DNA from: Gammaproteobacteria bacterium
Lineage (GTDB): Bacteria > Pseudomonadota > Gammaproteobacteria > Pseudomonadales > Cellvibrionaceae
Assembly (NCBI GenBank): GCA_004172865.1
Contig: SEBV01000007.1
Coordinates: 124,001-188,000, forward strand
Direction: 5' to 3'
DNA length: 64,000 bases
In this document: positions 1 to 10,299 of the stretch, one piece after another
How the letters are laid out: each line of letters begins with the position of its first letter
Numbering within the stretch: position 1 is the first letter of the stretch
The notes under the pieces: model-generated
Told to the model about the DNA's origin: nothing
The model's database searches: none
Seen by the model: the letters and a program-made list of their open reading frames with translations, nothing else
Program-made: the position numbers and the translations under genes

Positions 1-623
1 TGGCCATAGCACGCAGTGAAGGTTATGACTGCTATACCATGAGTTTCGATTATGGTCAGCGCCATCGCGTGGAATTGTTTGCTGCTGAGCGCACCGCGAA
101 AGCCATGGGTGCAATTTCACACAAAGTTATCAATTTGGATTTGCGCACCATTGGCGGCTCTGCATTAACCGACGAATCTATTGCTGTTCCTGAGCATGAA
201 ACACCTGGAATTCCTATCACTTACGTACCTGCACGCAATACCGTTTTTTTATCGATTGCTTTAGGTTGGGCAGAAGTTTTAGGTGCGGAAGATATTTTTA
301 TTGGCGTTAACGCGGTGGATTTTTCTGGTTACCCTGATTGTCGCCCTGAATATATTGCCGCGTTTGAAAAAATGGCAAACCTCGCCACTCGCGCAGGCGC
401 AGAAGGTGGCGATTTAAAAATTCGCACGCCGTTAATTGATTTGACCAAAGCTGATATTGTGAAAGTAGGTTTAGGTTTAGGCGTTGATTACAGCCTTACT
501 GTTTCCTGTTACCAAGCCAATAACAAAGGCGAAGCTTGCGGTAAATGTGATAGCTGCCGCTTACGCAGAAATGGCTTTGAGCAAGCGGGAATTGCCGATC
601 CTACGCTTTATGCGTCAGTGTAA
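1..623 (+). CDS. queC: 7-cyano-7-deazaguanine synthase QueC (5' truncated by window edge)
   Basis: QueC converts 7-carboxy-7-deazaguanine to preQ0 with ATP and ammonia, in the cytoplasmic queuosine pathway. The reading frame is already open at base 3, and the residues before the first in-window ATG ([12 protein letters not shown]) match the QueC N-terminal region. The true start and the ATP pyrophosphatase P-loop therefore lie upstream of the window, and the ATG at 39 is internal. The C-terminus carries the zinc site as four cysteines in [18 protein letters not shown]. The last 23 bases overlap the 3' end of the convergent GGDEF/EAL gene. Identification is confident; only the N-terminus is missing. 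Confidence 0.95.
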   Translation, partial: AIARSEGYDCYTMSFDYGQRHRVELFAAERTAKAMGAISHKVINLDLRTIGGSALTDESIAVPEHETPGIPITYVPARNTVFLSIALGWAEVLGAEDIFIGVNAVDFSGYPDCRPEYIAAFEKMANLATRAGAEGGDLKIRTPLIDLTKADIVKVGLGLGVDYSLTVSCYQANNKGEACGKCDSCRLRRNGFEQAGIADPTLYASV

Positions 624-3600
624 TAATCTCACGTAGCTGTTGTTCAAATTCTGCAATCGGAACCGGGTGGCCAAAATAATATCCCTGAAACATGGGGCAG
701 CCATTCAGTTCTAAAAATTCTTTTTGCTCTTTGGTTTCCACGCCTTCTGCGAGCACATTTAAATTCATATTTTTTGCCATAGCGATAATCGTACACACGA
801 TGATGGCATCATTGGGGTCGATAGTAATGTCGCGCACAAAAGATTGATCAATTTTTAATTGATACAAAGGCAATCGTTTTAAATAGGACAACGACGAGTA
901 ACCTATACCAAAGTCATCCATCGCAAACGAAATTCCGTGGGACTGCAACTCCTGCATTTTTTCAATACTTTGATCCACATTTTTTAGCAGTGAGCTTTCC
1001 GTTAGTTCAAGTTTTAACTGCAGCGGATTAATATTGCTTGTGCGCACAATATTCAATACATCCTCTACAAAATTAACTTGATTAAATTGCACGGGGCTAA
1101 CATTTACAGAAATAGTTAAGTGTGAATAGTTTGAATTATTACTCCATGCAGAAATTTGCGCACAGGCAAATTTAATAACGTCTCGTCCGATGCCCACAAT
1201 TAAACCGGTCTGCTCGGCGACGGGGATAAAATCCGAAGGTGGAATCATGCCTTTGGTCGGATGTTTCCATCGCAACAATAATTCAGCACCTACCGCCTGA
1301 CCGCCGGAATCAACTTGTATTTGATAGTAAGGAATTAGCTGATTTTCAAACTCAAACGCTTTGCGTAAATCCGATTCAATATTCGCACGGGTTTCCAAAC
1401 GCGATTGCATATGTGGATCAAAAAAACGTATGGCGTTACGGCCACTATCTTTTGCTTGATACATAGCAACATCGGCGTGACGCAATAGATCATCTATAGA
1501 GGTTGTATTGCTATTAAATAAATTCACGCCGATGCTAATCGTGCAGTGAAATACGGTTTGCTGAAGCGGATAGGGTAGGTTAATTAATTCGTGCAGCTGT
1601 TCGGCTCGCGTTTTTGCTTCAACAGCTGCCAATTCTGCATCCGTATGGAGATGATCAAACACGACTACAAATTCATCGCCACCGAGTCGTACGGCTAAAT
1701 CGGTCGAGCGAATAAAATTATTAATACGTTCTGCGACTTGAATTAAAAGTTGGTCGCCTATGTGATGCCCGCGCGTGTCATTTAGTAATTTAAAATGATC
1801 GAGATCAATAAATAACAACGCTGCGTGGTCGCCAGTACGAGCACTCTGTGCGGTAATTAATTTTAAGCGATCCAGCATCATGCGTCGGTTGGGAAGACGT
1901 GTTAGGGGATCAAAAAAAGCAAGGTTAAAGATTTTTTCCTGATCATTGGCGCGGCGTAATTCACCTGAAATACGCTCGGCAAAAATCAACATAAGTGATT
2001 GTGCTTGTGCTGAGATTGGACGCGGCGTTTCAGCTAGCGCAATCAAGCTACCGATAATATCGCCTTCGGTATTTTTTATTGCTACACCTAAAACACTTTC
2101 TATATTTGCCTTCCCAAAAATCGGCGTGTTAGGGTAAAAATTCGCGGCACCTGCCGCAATAAAGCAAATGTTATTGCGCAAAATGTCGTGGCTTGGCGTG
2201 TTGTCGCAAACATAACGGAAATTCGCTTGGCGCTCGCCGTTATAGAGGTAAGTGTGCGTATTTGCTTCATTATTGTTGTGTGGATCATTAATGCTGATCA
2301 TAACGTGCTCGGCACCTATGGCATCGCTTAATGATTTTAATAATGTTTCAAAAAAATCTGGAGCTGAGGCAGAATCTATAGCGGCCGTTCTGAGCGCAGC
2401 ATCCAGACGCTTACGCTCTGTGATGTCTTGAAAGGTACCCTGCAAAATAGGTGTATGTTCGTCACGGTTAATATTGCCTTGCGCATGCAACCAAAATATT
2501 TTGTCGTCTATCTTAATGCGAAATTCTACGGACAACATTGAGATGTTAGCGAGGCAATGATTGAGAGAGTAACGGAATGATTTTCGATCTGCAGTGAGTA
2601 CCACTGATGAAATAAATTTTTTAAATTGACCGCGTAATAATTTTTCAGGCAAGGCAAACAATTCAGCCATGGATGGGCTAAATGTGTATTCATCTGTCTC
2701 GGTATTCCAACTCCAATGCGCAACTCGCGCCATGATTTGTGCGCGCTCAAGCCGTTGCTCACTCTCTCCTAATGCATGAGCAACTTGCTTGCGCTCAATC
2801 AACTCCTGTTCGACTTGTTGCATAGCTCTGCGTTGTGGGCCCAGATCAATATCAAGGCAATACATTTCTTTGTCGTTGGGTGTTTGAATTAATACGTGAT
2901 TTGAATAAACCCAAACTTCGTTGCCGGATTTATCCTTCAATGGAATTTCGCCTGAGGGAATTTCGCTCCCTAACAAATGCCAATCTTCAATCGCATTGTA
3001 AACACCTTCGCGCATAAATCCGGGAATAATCAAATCTTCAAGTTTCTGGCCCATGGCTTCAGTGGCTTTGAATCCGTACAGATCTTCGCTAGCTTTGTTC
3101 CAGAAAATAACTTCATGAAAACGGTTGTAGCCCTGCACGGCGATGTTGGTCGTACTTTCAAATATTTTGCGGAATCGCTGTTCGTTGGCGAGATCATTTT
3201 TGTGATCGAAGATGCGCTTGGTAATATTGCGAGCGAGACAAATAAAGCGGTCGTCATCGCGATTTTCGCCAAGCCGTTTACTAATAGAAAGTTCAAACCA
3301 TAAGGAGCCCGGATGCGGCGGATGTTCATATTCAATCGTCTTGCCTTGTGAAATGCCCCAGTCATCGGCTTCGTTAAATGCTTTTTTCCAAACGGGCAGG
3401 GCCTTCGCCGGAAAAATTTCACTAACGTGTTTTCCTAAAATGACGGCTGGCGAAAAACTGGTAATTGGAGACGAACCGTTCGCAGATAAGCAATTGCCCT
3501 CGCGATCTATTTCAAATAATAAATCAGGAATAGTTTGAATAACCGCTTCGATATGTTTTTGCTGTGCCTCTCGCTCAATATCCAATTGACGCAAACGTGC

Positions 3601-4461
3601 AGATTTAAAAGCTATGTCGGCGCTTGCGATAGTGATCATTAAACTCAGCAAAGTTAAACCGGCAGAGTAAGACCAAATTAAATAATAACTAATGTGAGCA
3701 TCCACCGATGAAAACGGACCCAATCCATTTACTGTGGACCACACCGCAATAAAACTAAAACCTATAGTGCACAGCGCGCTACCTAATAAACCCAGGCGCA
3801 ATGCTGCCCAAGCCACGCATATAAAACTGGTGTAAACGATGGGGAGGTGTAAGTCATTGCCAAGGTTGTTGAGCGGAAAACAAATTAAGGCTACGACAAA
3901 GCAGACCGTTAAAATAACCAGCGCCTCAACTTTGCGTGAGAAAATCCGTTCGGCATTTTCGGCAGTCATACCGATAAAGAACGGAGCCGCCAGCAGCGCT
4001 CCCAAACTGTCGCCCATCCACCAGGAAAGAAAAGTATATCCATCTATGCTGATGCCGTTAACGATCAGCCCAAGGCAACCAATAGTGGCGGGGACGAGCA
4101 TGCTGAGGCTGGCAATAGTGAAAAAGCATAAGGCATTGGCACGATGTAAAACCGAAATCTGGCAGTTCAGGCGTTGCAACAGCAAAAATGCCACTACCGG
4201 CCCGAGGGTATTGCCGAAAGCGATTGTGCTGTTTGCAGCGAAATTCGTCCCCGTCAGCATGTTGATGCATAGTGCGCCGATAAAGATCCCCGGCCATACA
4301 TGGATTGACCAGCGGTACAGCGCGGCAATGGCGATTCCCGTGGGCAGCCAGAAAAGAGTGACTTTAGAGGTAGTAAAGGGTACGCAAAGCCCTAGCCAGC
4401 CGGTCGCAAAGTAGGCAATAGCGATCACGACTATACGGGTGAGTCGTGTGAGGTTCGGCAT
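601..4461 (-). CDS. MASE1-PAS-GGDEF-EAL membrane cyclic-di-GMP enzyme
   Basis: A membrane-anchored sensor that probably makes and/or degrades c-di-GMP. From the N-terminus it has a hydrophobic MASE1-like region (about residues 5-300, many membrane segments), two or three PAS domains (about 305-690), a GAF-like stretch (about 690-840), a GGDEF domain with intact RLGGDEF near residue 927, and an EAL domain near 1059. The EAL signature reads AELLLRW, so the catalytic Glu is kept although the motif is ELL. The DDFG loop and the AEGVET motif are intact, so phosphodiesterase activity is plausible. I chose the ATG at 4461 because AGGGA sits about 7 bases upstream; an in-frame ATG at 4494 would add 11 residues. 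It converges on and overlaps queC. Confidence 0.9.
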   Translation of the reverse strand: MPNLTRLTRIVVIAIAYFATGWLGLCVPFTTSKVTLFWLPTGIAIAALYRWSIHVWPGIFIGALCINMLTGTNFAANSTIAFGNTLGPVVAFLLLQRLNCQISVLHRANALCFFTIASLSMLVPATIGCLGLIVNGISIDGYTFLSWWMGDSLGALLAAPFFIGMTAENAERIFSRKVEALVILTVCFVVALICFPLNNLGNDLHLPIVYTSFICVAWAALRLGLLGSALCTIGFSFIAVWSTVNGLGPFSSVDAHISYYLIWSYSAGLTLLSLMITIASADIAFKSARLRQLDIEREAQQKHIEAVIQTIPDLLFEIDREGNCLSANGSSPITSFSPAVILGKHVSEIFPAKALPVWKKAFNEADDWGISQGKTIEYEHPPHPGSLWFELSISKRLGENRDDDRFICLARNITKRIFDHKNDLANEQRFRKIFESTTNIAVQGYNRFHEVIFWNKASEDLYGFKATEAMGQKLEDLIIPGFMREGVYNAIEDWHLLGSEIPSGEIPLKDKSGNEVWVYSNHVLIQTPNDKEMYCLDIDLGPQRRAMQQVEQELIERKQVAHALGESEQRLERAQIMARVAHWSWNTETDEYTFSPSMAELFALPEKLLRGQFKKFISSVVLTADRKSFRYSLNHCLANISMLSVEFRIKIDDKIFWLHAQGNINRDEHTPILQGTFQDITERKRLDAALRTAAIDSASAPDFFETLLKSLSDAIGAEHVMISINDPHNNNEANTHTYLYNGERQANFRYVCDNTPSHDILRNNICFIAAGAANFYPNTPIFGKANIESVLGVAIKNTEGDIIGSLIALAETPRPISAQAQSLMLIFAERISGELRRANDQEKIFNLAFFDPLTRLPNRRMMLDRLKLITAQSARTGDHAALLFIDLDHFKLLNDTRGHHIGDQLLIQVAERINNFIRSTDLAVRLGGDEFVVVFDHLHTDAELAAVEAKTRAEQLHELINLPYPLQQTVFHCTISIGVNLFNSNTTSIDDLLRHADVAMYQAKDSGRNAIRFFDPHMQSRLETRANIESDLRKAFEFENQLIPYYQIQVDSGGQAVGAELLLRWKHPTKGMIPPSDFIPVAEQTGLIVGIGRDVIKFACAQISAWSNNSNYSHLTISVNVSPVQFNQVNFVEDVLNIVRTSNINPLQLKLELTESSLLKNVDQSIEKMQELQSHGISFAMDDFGIGYSSLSYLKRLPLYQLKIDQSFVRDITIDPNDAIIVCTIIAMAKNMNLNVLAEGVETKEQKEFLELNGCPMFQGYYFGHPVPIAEFEQQLREIITLTHKA

Positions 4462-4791
4462 TAGAGTTCCCTGCCGGGGTGGTGCAAGCTGCATGCATGT
4501 CTCTCTAGGGGAAATGTCGTCATGTTGGCGTGGAGTTTCTATTTTTTTGGCGAGTGATTTATCTCATGAGTGAGCGAACCGTCCGAATCTGAGTATAGTC
4601 GTGTTTAAAAATGCGACGCACTGCTAAATCATAGATTGGCTTTCAGGTTTTGCTGTTAAATTGATAGATTGATTTGTTAATTCATGTGCAGATGGTGCAT
4701 ATAGATCTACACATAAACTTCGCAACTTGTATTTTAAATAAACAATCCGGATTCTTTGGCTCGGGTTTATAACTGCAAGCGTAAAAAAGGC

Positions 4792-4819
4792 TTGTCTTTT
4801 CAGCGTAAAACATTATTAT
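4792..4819 (+). promoter_or_regulatory. Candidate promoter of the tRNA-Lys genes
   Basis: TTGTCT at 4792-4797 and TATTAT at 4814-4819 are separated by 16 bases. They are followed by a GC-rich discriminator (CGCGCC), which is typical of stringently controlled stable-RNA promoters. The first tRNA begins about 70 bases downstream. The rest of 4495-4889 shows no other gene or clear element. Confidence 0.45.
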
Positions 4820-4889
4820 ACGCGCCTCTTAATTAGGCACTCTTGATTACGGCATTTAGTGATTAAGCGTTTGAGTGATTAGGATATTT

Positions 4890-4965
4890 GGGTCGTTAGC
4901 TCAGTCGGTAGAGCAGTTGGCTTTTAACCAATTGGTCGCAGGTTCGAATCCCGCACGACCCACCA
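4890..4965 (+). tRNA. tRNA-Lys (anticodon UUU), copy 1
   Basis: A 76-base cloverleaf. The acceptor stem GGGTCGT pairs with ACGACCC, the D-arm contains AGCTCAGTCGGTAGAGC, and the anticodon stem TTGG/CCAA encloses loop CTTTTAA with anticodon TTT. The T-arm contains GGTTCGAATCC, and CCA is encoded at the 3' end. It is identical to the second copy 49 bases downstream. Confidence 0.97.
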
Positions 4966-5014
4966 TATTTAGCTTTAAATATGTGTGTTGAAGATATTTA
5001 AAGTACCCCGTTTT

Positions 5015-5090
5015 GGGTCGTTAGCTCAGTCGGTAGAGCAGTTGGCTTTTAACCAATTGGTCGCAGGTTCGAATCCCGCACGACCCACCA
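5015..5090 (+). tRNA. tRNA-Lys (anticodon UUU), copy 2
   Basis: An identical 76-base copy of the tRNA at 4890-4965, with the same anticodon TTT, T-arm and encoded CCA end. The 49-base spacer has no separate promoter that I can see. Both copies are therefore probably transcribed together and end at the hairpin at 5113-5141. Confidence 0.97.
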
Positions 5091-5112
5091 TTATTTAGTT
5101 GGTTTTAAATAT

Positions 5113-5141
5113 AAAGAGGATGCCTAAGGCGTCCTCTTTTT
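5113..5141 (+). terminator. Rho-independent terminator after the tRNA pair
   Basis: AAGAGGATGCC, loop TAA, and GGCGTCCTCTT form an 11-bp stem with one G-T pair, followed by a T-run. It lies just 3' of the second tRNA-Lys. Confidence 0.85.
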
Positions 5142-5246
5142 GTTTCTACTCATCAGATTTACTCCGCTGTCGCCGTAAATTCCCGTCTTCGCTGTGATAG
5201 AATCGCCCCTCATTTTTTGTCTGTTGGTAGTAATGAGGGCGAGGTT

Positions 5247-6305
5247 ATGGCTGAATTATTCAATGTTGCGGTACGTGAAAATAGTGCTGCGGAGAATTTG
5301 GTTAGGGAGCATCTCGCTCGCGCCTGGAGCGCCCCACAATATACACCTGAGCAGGAAGCCGATTACAAATCCCGCATTAAAGCTTTGCTAAAACAGCACA
5401 ATGCAGTTTTGGTTGCGCATTATTATACCGACCCGCTTATTCAGGCCTTAGCCGAAGAAACTGGCGGTTGCGTGTCTGATTCCCTTGAAATGGCGCGTTT
5501 TGGTAAAAATCACTCTGCAGATACTTTGATAGTCGCAGGCGTGAAATTTATGGGTGAGACCGCCAAAATCCTCACGCCGGAAAAACGCGTGCTTATGCCA
5601 ACCCTCGAAGCAACTTGCTCGCTGGATTTGGGTTGTCCAATCGATGAGTTCTCTGCTTTTTGTGATAAGCACCCCGACCGTACAGTAGTGGTTTACGCCA
5701 ATACATCTGCAGCCGTAAAGGCGCGCGCTGATTGGGTAGTAACTTCTAGTATCGCGCTGGATGTGGTGGATTATCTCGATCGCCAAGGCAAAAAAATTCT
5801 TTGGGCGCCGGATAAGCATTTGGGTGGCTACGTCCAACAAAAAACCGGAGCAGATGTTCTCTTATGGGATGGCGCTTGTATAGTCCACGAAGAATTTAAA
5901 GCCAAAGGCGTTGAGGATTTAAAAACACTTTATCCCGATGCTGCTGTATTGGTTCACCCTGAATCACCTAAAGCTGTTGTGGAATTGGCGGATGTTGTGG
6001 GCTCTACCTCGCAGCTAATCAAAGCCGCACAAACTCTGCCTAACCGCGAATTTATTGTGGCTACCGACCAAGGCATTTTCTACAAAATGCAGCAATTGAG
6101 CCCAGATAAAACCTTCCACATTGCACCTACTGCCGGTAGCGGGGCGACCTGTCGCTCCTGTGCAAATTGCCCGTGGATGGCGATGAACGTGTTGGATAAT
6201 CTGGCGAACGTATTTGATCGCGATGACAATGAAATCCATGTGGATGCTGATTTAGCTAGCCGCGCTATGATCCCTTTACAGCGCATGCTCGACTTTAAAA
6301 AGTAA
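5247..6305 (+). CDS. nadA: Quinolinate synthase NadA
   Basis: NadA condenses iminoaspartate with dihydroxyacetone phosphate to give quinolinate for NAD synthesis, using an oxygen-sensitive [4Fe-4S] cluster. Visible features are [10 protein letters not shown] near the N-terminus, the cysteine segments [11 protein letters not shown] and [13 protein letters not shown] that carry the cluster ligands, and the family-typical length of 352 residues. I chose the ATG at 5247 because GAGG lies a few bases upstream and MAELFN is a reasonable N-terminus; an in-frame TTG at 5217 would extend it by 10 residues. It stands alone and is followed by a hairpin at 6315-6357. Confidence 0.95.
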   Translation: MAELFNVAVRENSAAENLVREHLARAWSAPQYTPEQEADYKSRIKALLKQHNAVLVAHYYTDPLIQALAEETGGCVSDSLEMARFGKNHSADTLIVAGVKFMGETAKILTPEKRVLMPTLEATCSLDLGCPIDEFSAFCDKHPDRTVVVYANTSAAVKARADWVVTSSIALDVVDYLDRQGKKILWAPDKHLGGYVQQKTGADVLLWDGACIVHEEFKAKGVEDLKTLYPDAAVLVHPESPKAVVELADVVGSTSQLIKAAQTLPNREFIVATDQGIFYKMQQLSPDKTFHIAPTAGSGATCRSCANCPWMAMNVLDNLANVFDRDDNEIHVDADLASRAMIPLQRMLDFKK

Positions 6306-6314
6306 TCTCTGTCT

Positions 6315-6358
6315 AAACCCATCCAGGCGATTGGAATAAGTCATTTGGAGTGGGTTTT
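6315..6358 (+). terminator. Probable terminator after nadA
   Basis: AAACCCA (6315-6321) pairs with TGGGTTT (6351-6357), with a further TCCA/TGGA inner pairing, and the 3' arm runs into a T-rich tail. It sits 10 bases after the nadA stop. Confidence 0.6.
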
Positions 6359-6443
6359 TACTTGTTTCACGGCGTTTCACTCAGTACCATTGCGCCTTCT
6401 CATTTTTTGTACGAACTCGAATTTTGGCTAACGGAGCTTTTTG

Positions 6444-7313
6444 ATGATCCAAGGTAGTATGGTTGCCCTAGTAACACCAATGAACGCAGACAACTCACTC
6501 GATTGGGCGAGCCTGCATAAGTTGGTTGACTGGCATCTTGAGCAGGGTACGCATGCCATAGTGGCGGTGGGTACTACTGGCGAGTCCGCTACTTTGAGTG
6601 TTGAAGAGCATTTGGCCGTTGTTAAAAAAGTGGTCGATCAAGTTAATGGCCGTATTCCTGTTATTGCAGGTACGGGTGCGAATTCAACGTCTGAAGCTAT
6701 AGAGTTAACGCAAGCGGCGAAAGATGCGGGTGTAGATGCATGTTTGCTAGTCACTCCTTACTACAACAAGCCAACACAAGAAGGTTTGTTTTTGCACCAT
6801 CAACATATTGCGCGTTCAGTCGCGATTCCGCAGATTTTATACAATGTACCAGGTCGCACTGGTGTGGATATGAAAACGGAAACAGCATTGCGTATCGCTC
6901 AAGTACAAAACGTTATCGGCATTAAAGAAGCGACCGGTGATTTAGCGCGCGCTAAAGATTTAATTGAACAAGCGCCACAAGGCTTCGCTATTATTTCCGG
7001 TGATGATGCAACGGCGGTTGAATTAATTTTGCTCGGCGGCCAAGGCGATATTTCGGTAACGGCTAACGTAGTGCCTCGCGAAATCGCCACCATGTGCGAG
7101 CTTGCACTTGCCGGCAAAGCACAAGAGGCGCGCGCGATTAATCAACGTTTGCTCGCGTTGCATGACGCTATGTTTGTTGAATCAAATCCTATTCCGGTTA
7201 AATGGGCAGTTGAACAATTAGGATTAATTCAATCGGGTATACGTTTACCCTTAACACGCTTGTCTGAATCCTTTCAGGCACAAGTTAAAGTAGCTCTGCA
7301 AGCTGCAAAATAA
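6444..7313 (+). CDS. dapA: 4-hydroxy-tetrahydrodipicolinate synthase DapA
   Basis: DapA condenses pyruvate with aspartate semialdehyde, the committed step of lysine and meso-diaminopimelate synthesis. The Schiff-base lysine is K161 in GIKEATGD, the catalytic tyrosine is Y133 in LYNVPGRTG, and GTTGESATL near residue 43 supplies the conserved threonines. The length of 289 residues is typical. The start is the ATG at 6444, with GGAG 7 bases upstream. In relatives dapA is followed directly by bamC; here an MFS transporter gene lies between them. Confidence 0.97.
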   Translation: MIQGSMVALVTPMNADNSLDWASLHKLVDWHLEQGTHAIVAVGTTGESATLSVEEHLAVVKKVVDQVNGRIPVIAGTGANSTSEAIELTQAAKDAGVDACLLVTPYYNKPTQEGLFLHHQHIARSVAIPQILYNVPGRTGVDMKTETALRIAQVQNVIGIKEATGDLARAKDLIEQAPQGFAIISGDDATAVELILLGGQGDISVTANVVPREIATMCELALAGKAQEARAINQRLLALHDAMFVESNPIPVKWAVEQLGLIQSGIRLPLTRLSESFQAQVKVALQAAK

Positions 7314-7323
7314 AATATAAGTA

Positions 7324-7348
7324 ACGTGCCGCCTGAACGGCACGTCTT
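7324..7348 (+). terminator. Hairpin after dapA, possible terminator
   Basis: ACGTGCCG (7324-7331) pairs perfectly with CGGCACGT (7338-7345), with a 6-base loop, followed by only a short T-run. It may separate dapA transcription from the inserted transporter gene. Confidence 0.55.
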
Positions 7349-7416
7349 TAAATTAAAAGATAAAAATTAAAAGTTTTACGTTACACATAATTATAAAGTT
7401 CTCCGATCGGCATCGG

Positions 7417-7428
7417 TTTGGTACCAAA
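7417..7428. promoter_or_regulatory. 12-bp palindrome TTTGGTACCAAA, candidate operator
   Basis: A perfect 12-bp palindrome 71 bases upstream of the MFS transporter start. From memory, it resembles the TTGGT..ACCAA half-sites bound by UxuR/ExuR-type GntR regulators of hexuronate genes, which would suit an ExuT-like transporter. No regulator gene lies nearby, so this assignment is inference. Confidence 0.4.
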
Positions 7429-7498
7429 CACAACAATCAAAAGCGATTTTGAGTAATCGTAACAGGTATATAAAAACGTAACCAAACAGAGAGAAAAC

Positions 7499-8884
7499 AT
7501 GAGTACATTTAATAAAATAAATGCCGATATTGGCAGGTATCGCTGGACTATTTGCTTACTGATTTTTTTTGCGACTACCGTTAATTATCTCGACAGACAA
7601 GTTCTAAGTTATCTCGCCCCGGATCTTTCAAAAGAGTTTGGTTGGACCAATAGCGATTACGGCAACATCACCGCCGCATTCACCTTCTTCTATGCGATTG
7701 CGATGTTATTTGCTGGTCGTATTATCGATAAGCTTGGAACAAAAATAGGTTACATAATCGCGATTGTTATCTGGTCGCTGGGTGCAATCATGCACGCCTA
7801 TGCCATTCAGATAGGCACCGCTGCAAATAATATTCTCGCCATTATTGGTTTGGCTGCTGTTCCAGTATCGATTGCAGGTTTCATTGTTTCGCGCGCTGTG
7901 TTGGCACTTGGTGAAGCGGGAAATTTTCCTGCCGCTATCAGAGCCACCGCCGAATACTTTCCTAAAAAAGAACGCTCATTTGCTACCGGGATTTTTAACT
8001 CTGGTGCAACTGTAGGTGCTATTTTGGCGCCCATGACAGTGCCCTGGATTTCGGTTCATTGGGGGTGGCAATCGGCCTTTATCATTATTGGTGCAATTGG
8101 CTTTCTGTGGATTGCTTTCTGGCAAATATTTTACGCCGCACCGCATAAGCAAAAACGTTTATCAAAAGCAGAGTTCGACTACATCAATAGTGATGTTGAT
8201 GCGCAAGACGTACTCACGTCCGACACCGCCGCAGAGCCTAAAACTTCCTGGTTTAAATTATTGAAATATCGCCAAACCTGGGCGTTTGTATTCGGCAAAT
8301 TTATGACCGACGGCGTGTGGTGGTTCTTTCTGTTTTGGTTGCCAACCTATCTCAGCGCCCAATACGGAATGTCAGTGTCTGGCACTGCTTTGCCATTGAT
8401 GGTTCTTTACGGCATGACGATGATTGGCAGCGTCACCGGCGGCTGGTTCCCCACTTATTTCGTTAACAGAGGCTATAGCGCTTTCGATGCCCGCAGACGC
8501 GCGATGTTTTTTATCGCACTCTTTCCGCTAGTCGTTTTGCTTGCTCAGCCTCTGGGATACATCAGCTACTGGGTGCCTGTGTTGTTAATCGGTATCGGCG
8601 CTTCGGCACATCAGGCGTGGTCTTGTAATATTTTCACAACCGTATCCGATATGTTCCCTAAAAAAGCAGTGGGTTCGGTAGTCGGCATAGGTGGTTTCGC
8701 TGGTGGTATGGGCGGCGTGGTACTTACTAAATTGGGTGGTTGGTTATTTGATTACTATGGCGCTTTGGGCAAGGTCTATACCGGTTACGCCATCATGTTT
8801 GGTATCTGCGCGGTGGCTTATCTGGTGGCGCTTGCTGTTATGGCTGCGTTAGTGCCTAAACATCAATCAATTACCGATTTATAA
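7499..8884 (+). CDS. MFS transporter, anion:cation symporter (ExuT-like) family
   Basis: An inner-membrane carrier of about 12 segments, 461 residues long. The N-terminal NYLDRQVLSYLAPDL and the loop GRIIDKLGTKIGY are typical of the ACS family, which includes hexuronate, galactonate and other sugar-acid symporters. The substrate is most likely a uronate or related acid from plant polysaccharide, inferred from the family and the host's cellulolytic character. The ATG at 7499 has AGAGAG upstream. It is inserted between dapA and bamC, with its own upstream region holding palindrome 7417-7428 and a hairpin after it. Confidence 0.85.
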   Translation: MSTFNKINADIGRYRWTICLLIFFATTVNYLDRQVLSYLAPDLSKEFGWTNSDYGNITAAFTFFYAIAMLFAGRIIDKLGTKIGYIIAIVIWSLGAIMHAYAIQIGTAANNILAIIGLAAVPVSIAGFIVSRAVLALGEAGNFPAAIRATAEYFPKKERSFATGIFNSGATVGAILAPMTVPWISVHWGWQSAFIIIGAIGFLWIAFWQIFYAAPHKQKRLSKAEFDYINSDVDAQDVLTSDTAAEPKTSWFKLLKYRQTWAFVFGKFMTDGVWWFFLFWLPTYLSAQYGMSVSGTALPLMVLYGMTMIGSVTGGWFPTYFVNRGYSAFDARRRAMFFIALFPLVVLLAQPLGYISYWVPVLLIGIGASAHQAWSCNIFTTVSDMFPKKAVGSVVGIGGFAGGMGGVVLTKLGGWLFDYYGALGKVYTGYAIMFGICAVAYLVALAVMAALVPKHQSITDL

Positions 8885-8931
8885 AGTGATCATTATTGAA
8901 AATAATGCTGCATGAGTTGCTGCAATAACTT

Positions 8932-8962
8932 AAGCTGGCGGGCTTTGAATGCTGCCAGCTGT
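8932..8962 (+). terminator. Hairpin after the MFS gene, weak terminator
   Basis: AGCTGGC (8933-8939) pairs with GCCAGCT (8954-8960). No T-run follows, so termination is uncertain. The remaining 8963-9090 only leads into bamC. Confidence 0.35.
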
Positions 8963-9090
8963 TAAATATGTGCGGCCGAACTTTATCAGGCGGCCCGTGT
9001 CTAGAAGCAAGCCTCTCTAGTCTGTGTGTTAGAGCATAATAGTTAGATGTTTGGCAAAGTGTATTCGGTTTATCCTCTTAGAGAAATTTC

Positions 9091-10299
9091 ATGAATTTAA
9101 TGACTGCAAAAGCCAGGCAATTAGCTACATCAAGATTGGCGCGTTACGGATATCTGGTTTGTTTAAGTGTTTCCCTCTCTGGTTGCGGAATGTTGTTTGG
9201 CGATGATGGTGTGTTCCGCAATCGCGAAAATGATTATCTGAAAGCGGACAGTTTGCCGCCACTGGTTCTACCGGCTAACGCAAATAAAGAAGCGCTTGGC
9301 GAGCTTTATCCCATTCCTCCTATTAGCGCCGCCGATTTTGGCTACGACGCAACTGCATCTGACTACGAAGTGCCGCGTCCTTTGCCCTTGTCGGCAAATA
9401 TGCTGCAAGACAACGTAAAAATTCAGCGCGTGGGCGAGAGCCAATGGATTCTGGTGAATGCTGCTCCCGGCGAGCTTTGGCCGCGTATCCGCAACTTCCT
9501 GAATGCCAATAATTTGAATACGACTCGTGCAGATTTGAAGCTTGGGATTATCGAAACCAGCTGGCTACAATTTAAAACCGATTTGAACAGTCAGGATAAA
9601 TACCGTCTGCAAATCGACCAAGGCATTCAGCCTGAAACCAGTGAAATTCACATCACTCACGTTAGCGTGCCCGGTGCGACCAAGCCGACTCAAGATCCAG
9701 AGTGGCCTACAAAATCTGTGAATCCAGAGCGCGAAAAGTGGTTGCTCGATGAATTGGCAGCAAGTCTAGCGAGCGATGAAACTGAAGGTGGTACATCGCT
9801 TTTAGCGCAGGGTATCGGTAGTACTGTTTCTGCTAAAGCTGCGTTGGGCATGTACAAGAATGAACCTGTAATGACTTTGAAGTTAGACAAGGTCCGCACT
9901 ATGGCAACTATCGCTTATGCCGCTAAGCGCGATGGTTTCCAGTTGTATGAATCGGATGCCAGCACCGGTCTGTTTTATGTGTTTTATCAAAATCCGGAAG
10001 ATGCAAAACCGGGTTGGTTCAAGCGTTTCTTCCATATTGGCTTGAATCCTAAACCAGCAACCACTCCTTACAGTTTGGATAAAATTGCGGCCAATATGCT
10101 TCAAGGCGATGCTTTTGAAACTGCACCTTTTTCAACTCGCGATGATGAGAAAAAGCTTAAAGATGCTCCTGGTTATGTGTTCGTAGTAACCGGTAAATCA
10201 GAAGATTATTTGGTTCGTGTACGTGATCCTTACGGTAAACGCCTTAAACCGCGCGAAGCTCGCGAGTTGATAACCAAACTGCGTAAGAACCTAATATAA
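9091..10299 (+). CDS. bamC: Outer-membrane assembly lipoprotein BamC
   Basis: BamC is a lipoprotein subunit of the BAM complex that inserts beta-barrel proteins into the outer membrane. A signal peptide ends in lipobox LSGC (Cys about residue 32). It is followed by the conserved unstructured N-terminal segment (NRENDYLKADSLPPL) that binds BamD in E. coli, then two NlpB/helix-grip domains to residue 402. Its stop codon abuts the GTG start of the next gene, which implies translational coupling. The dapA-bamC linkage is classical, here broken by the MFS gene. Confidence 0.92.
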   Translation: MNLMTAKARQLATSRLARYGYLVCLSVSLSGCGMLFGDDGVFRNRENDYLKADSLPPLVLPANANKEALGELYPIPPISAADFGYDATASDYEVPRPLPLSANMLQDNVKIQRVGESQWILVNAAPGELWPRIRNFLNANNLNTTRADLKLGIIETSWLQFKTDLNSQDKYRLQIDQGIQPETSEIHITHVSVPGATKPTQDPEWPTKSVNPEREKWLLDELAASLASDETEGGTSLLAQGIGSTVSAKAALGMYKNEPVMTLKLDKVRTMATIAYAAKRDGFQLYESDASTGLFYVFYQNPEDAKPGWFKRFFHIGLNPKPATTPYSLDKIAANMLQGDAFETAPFSTRDDEKKLKDAPGYVFVVTGKSEDYLVRVRDPYGKRLKPREARELITKLRKNLI

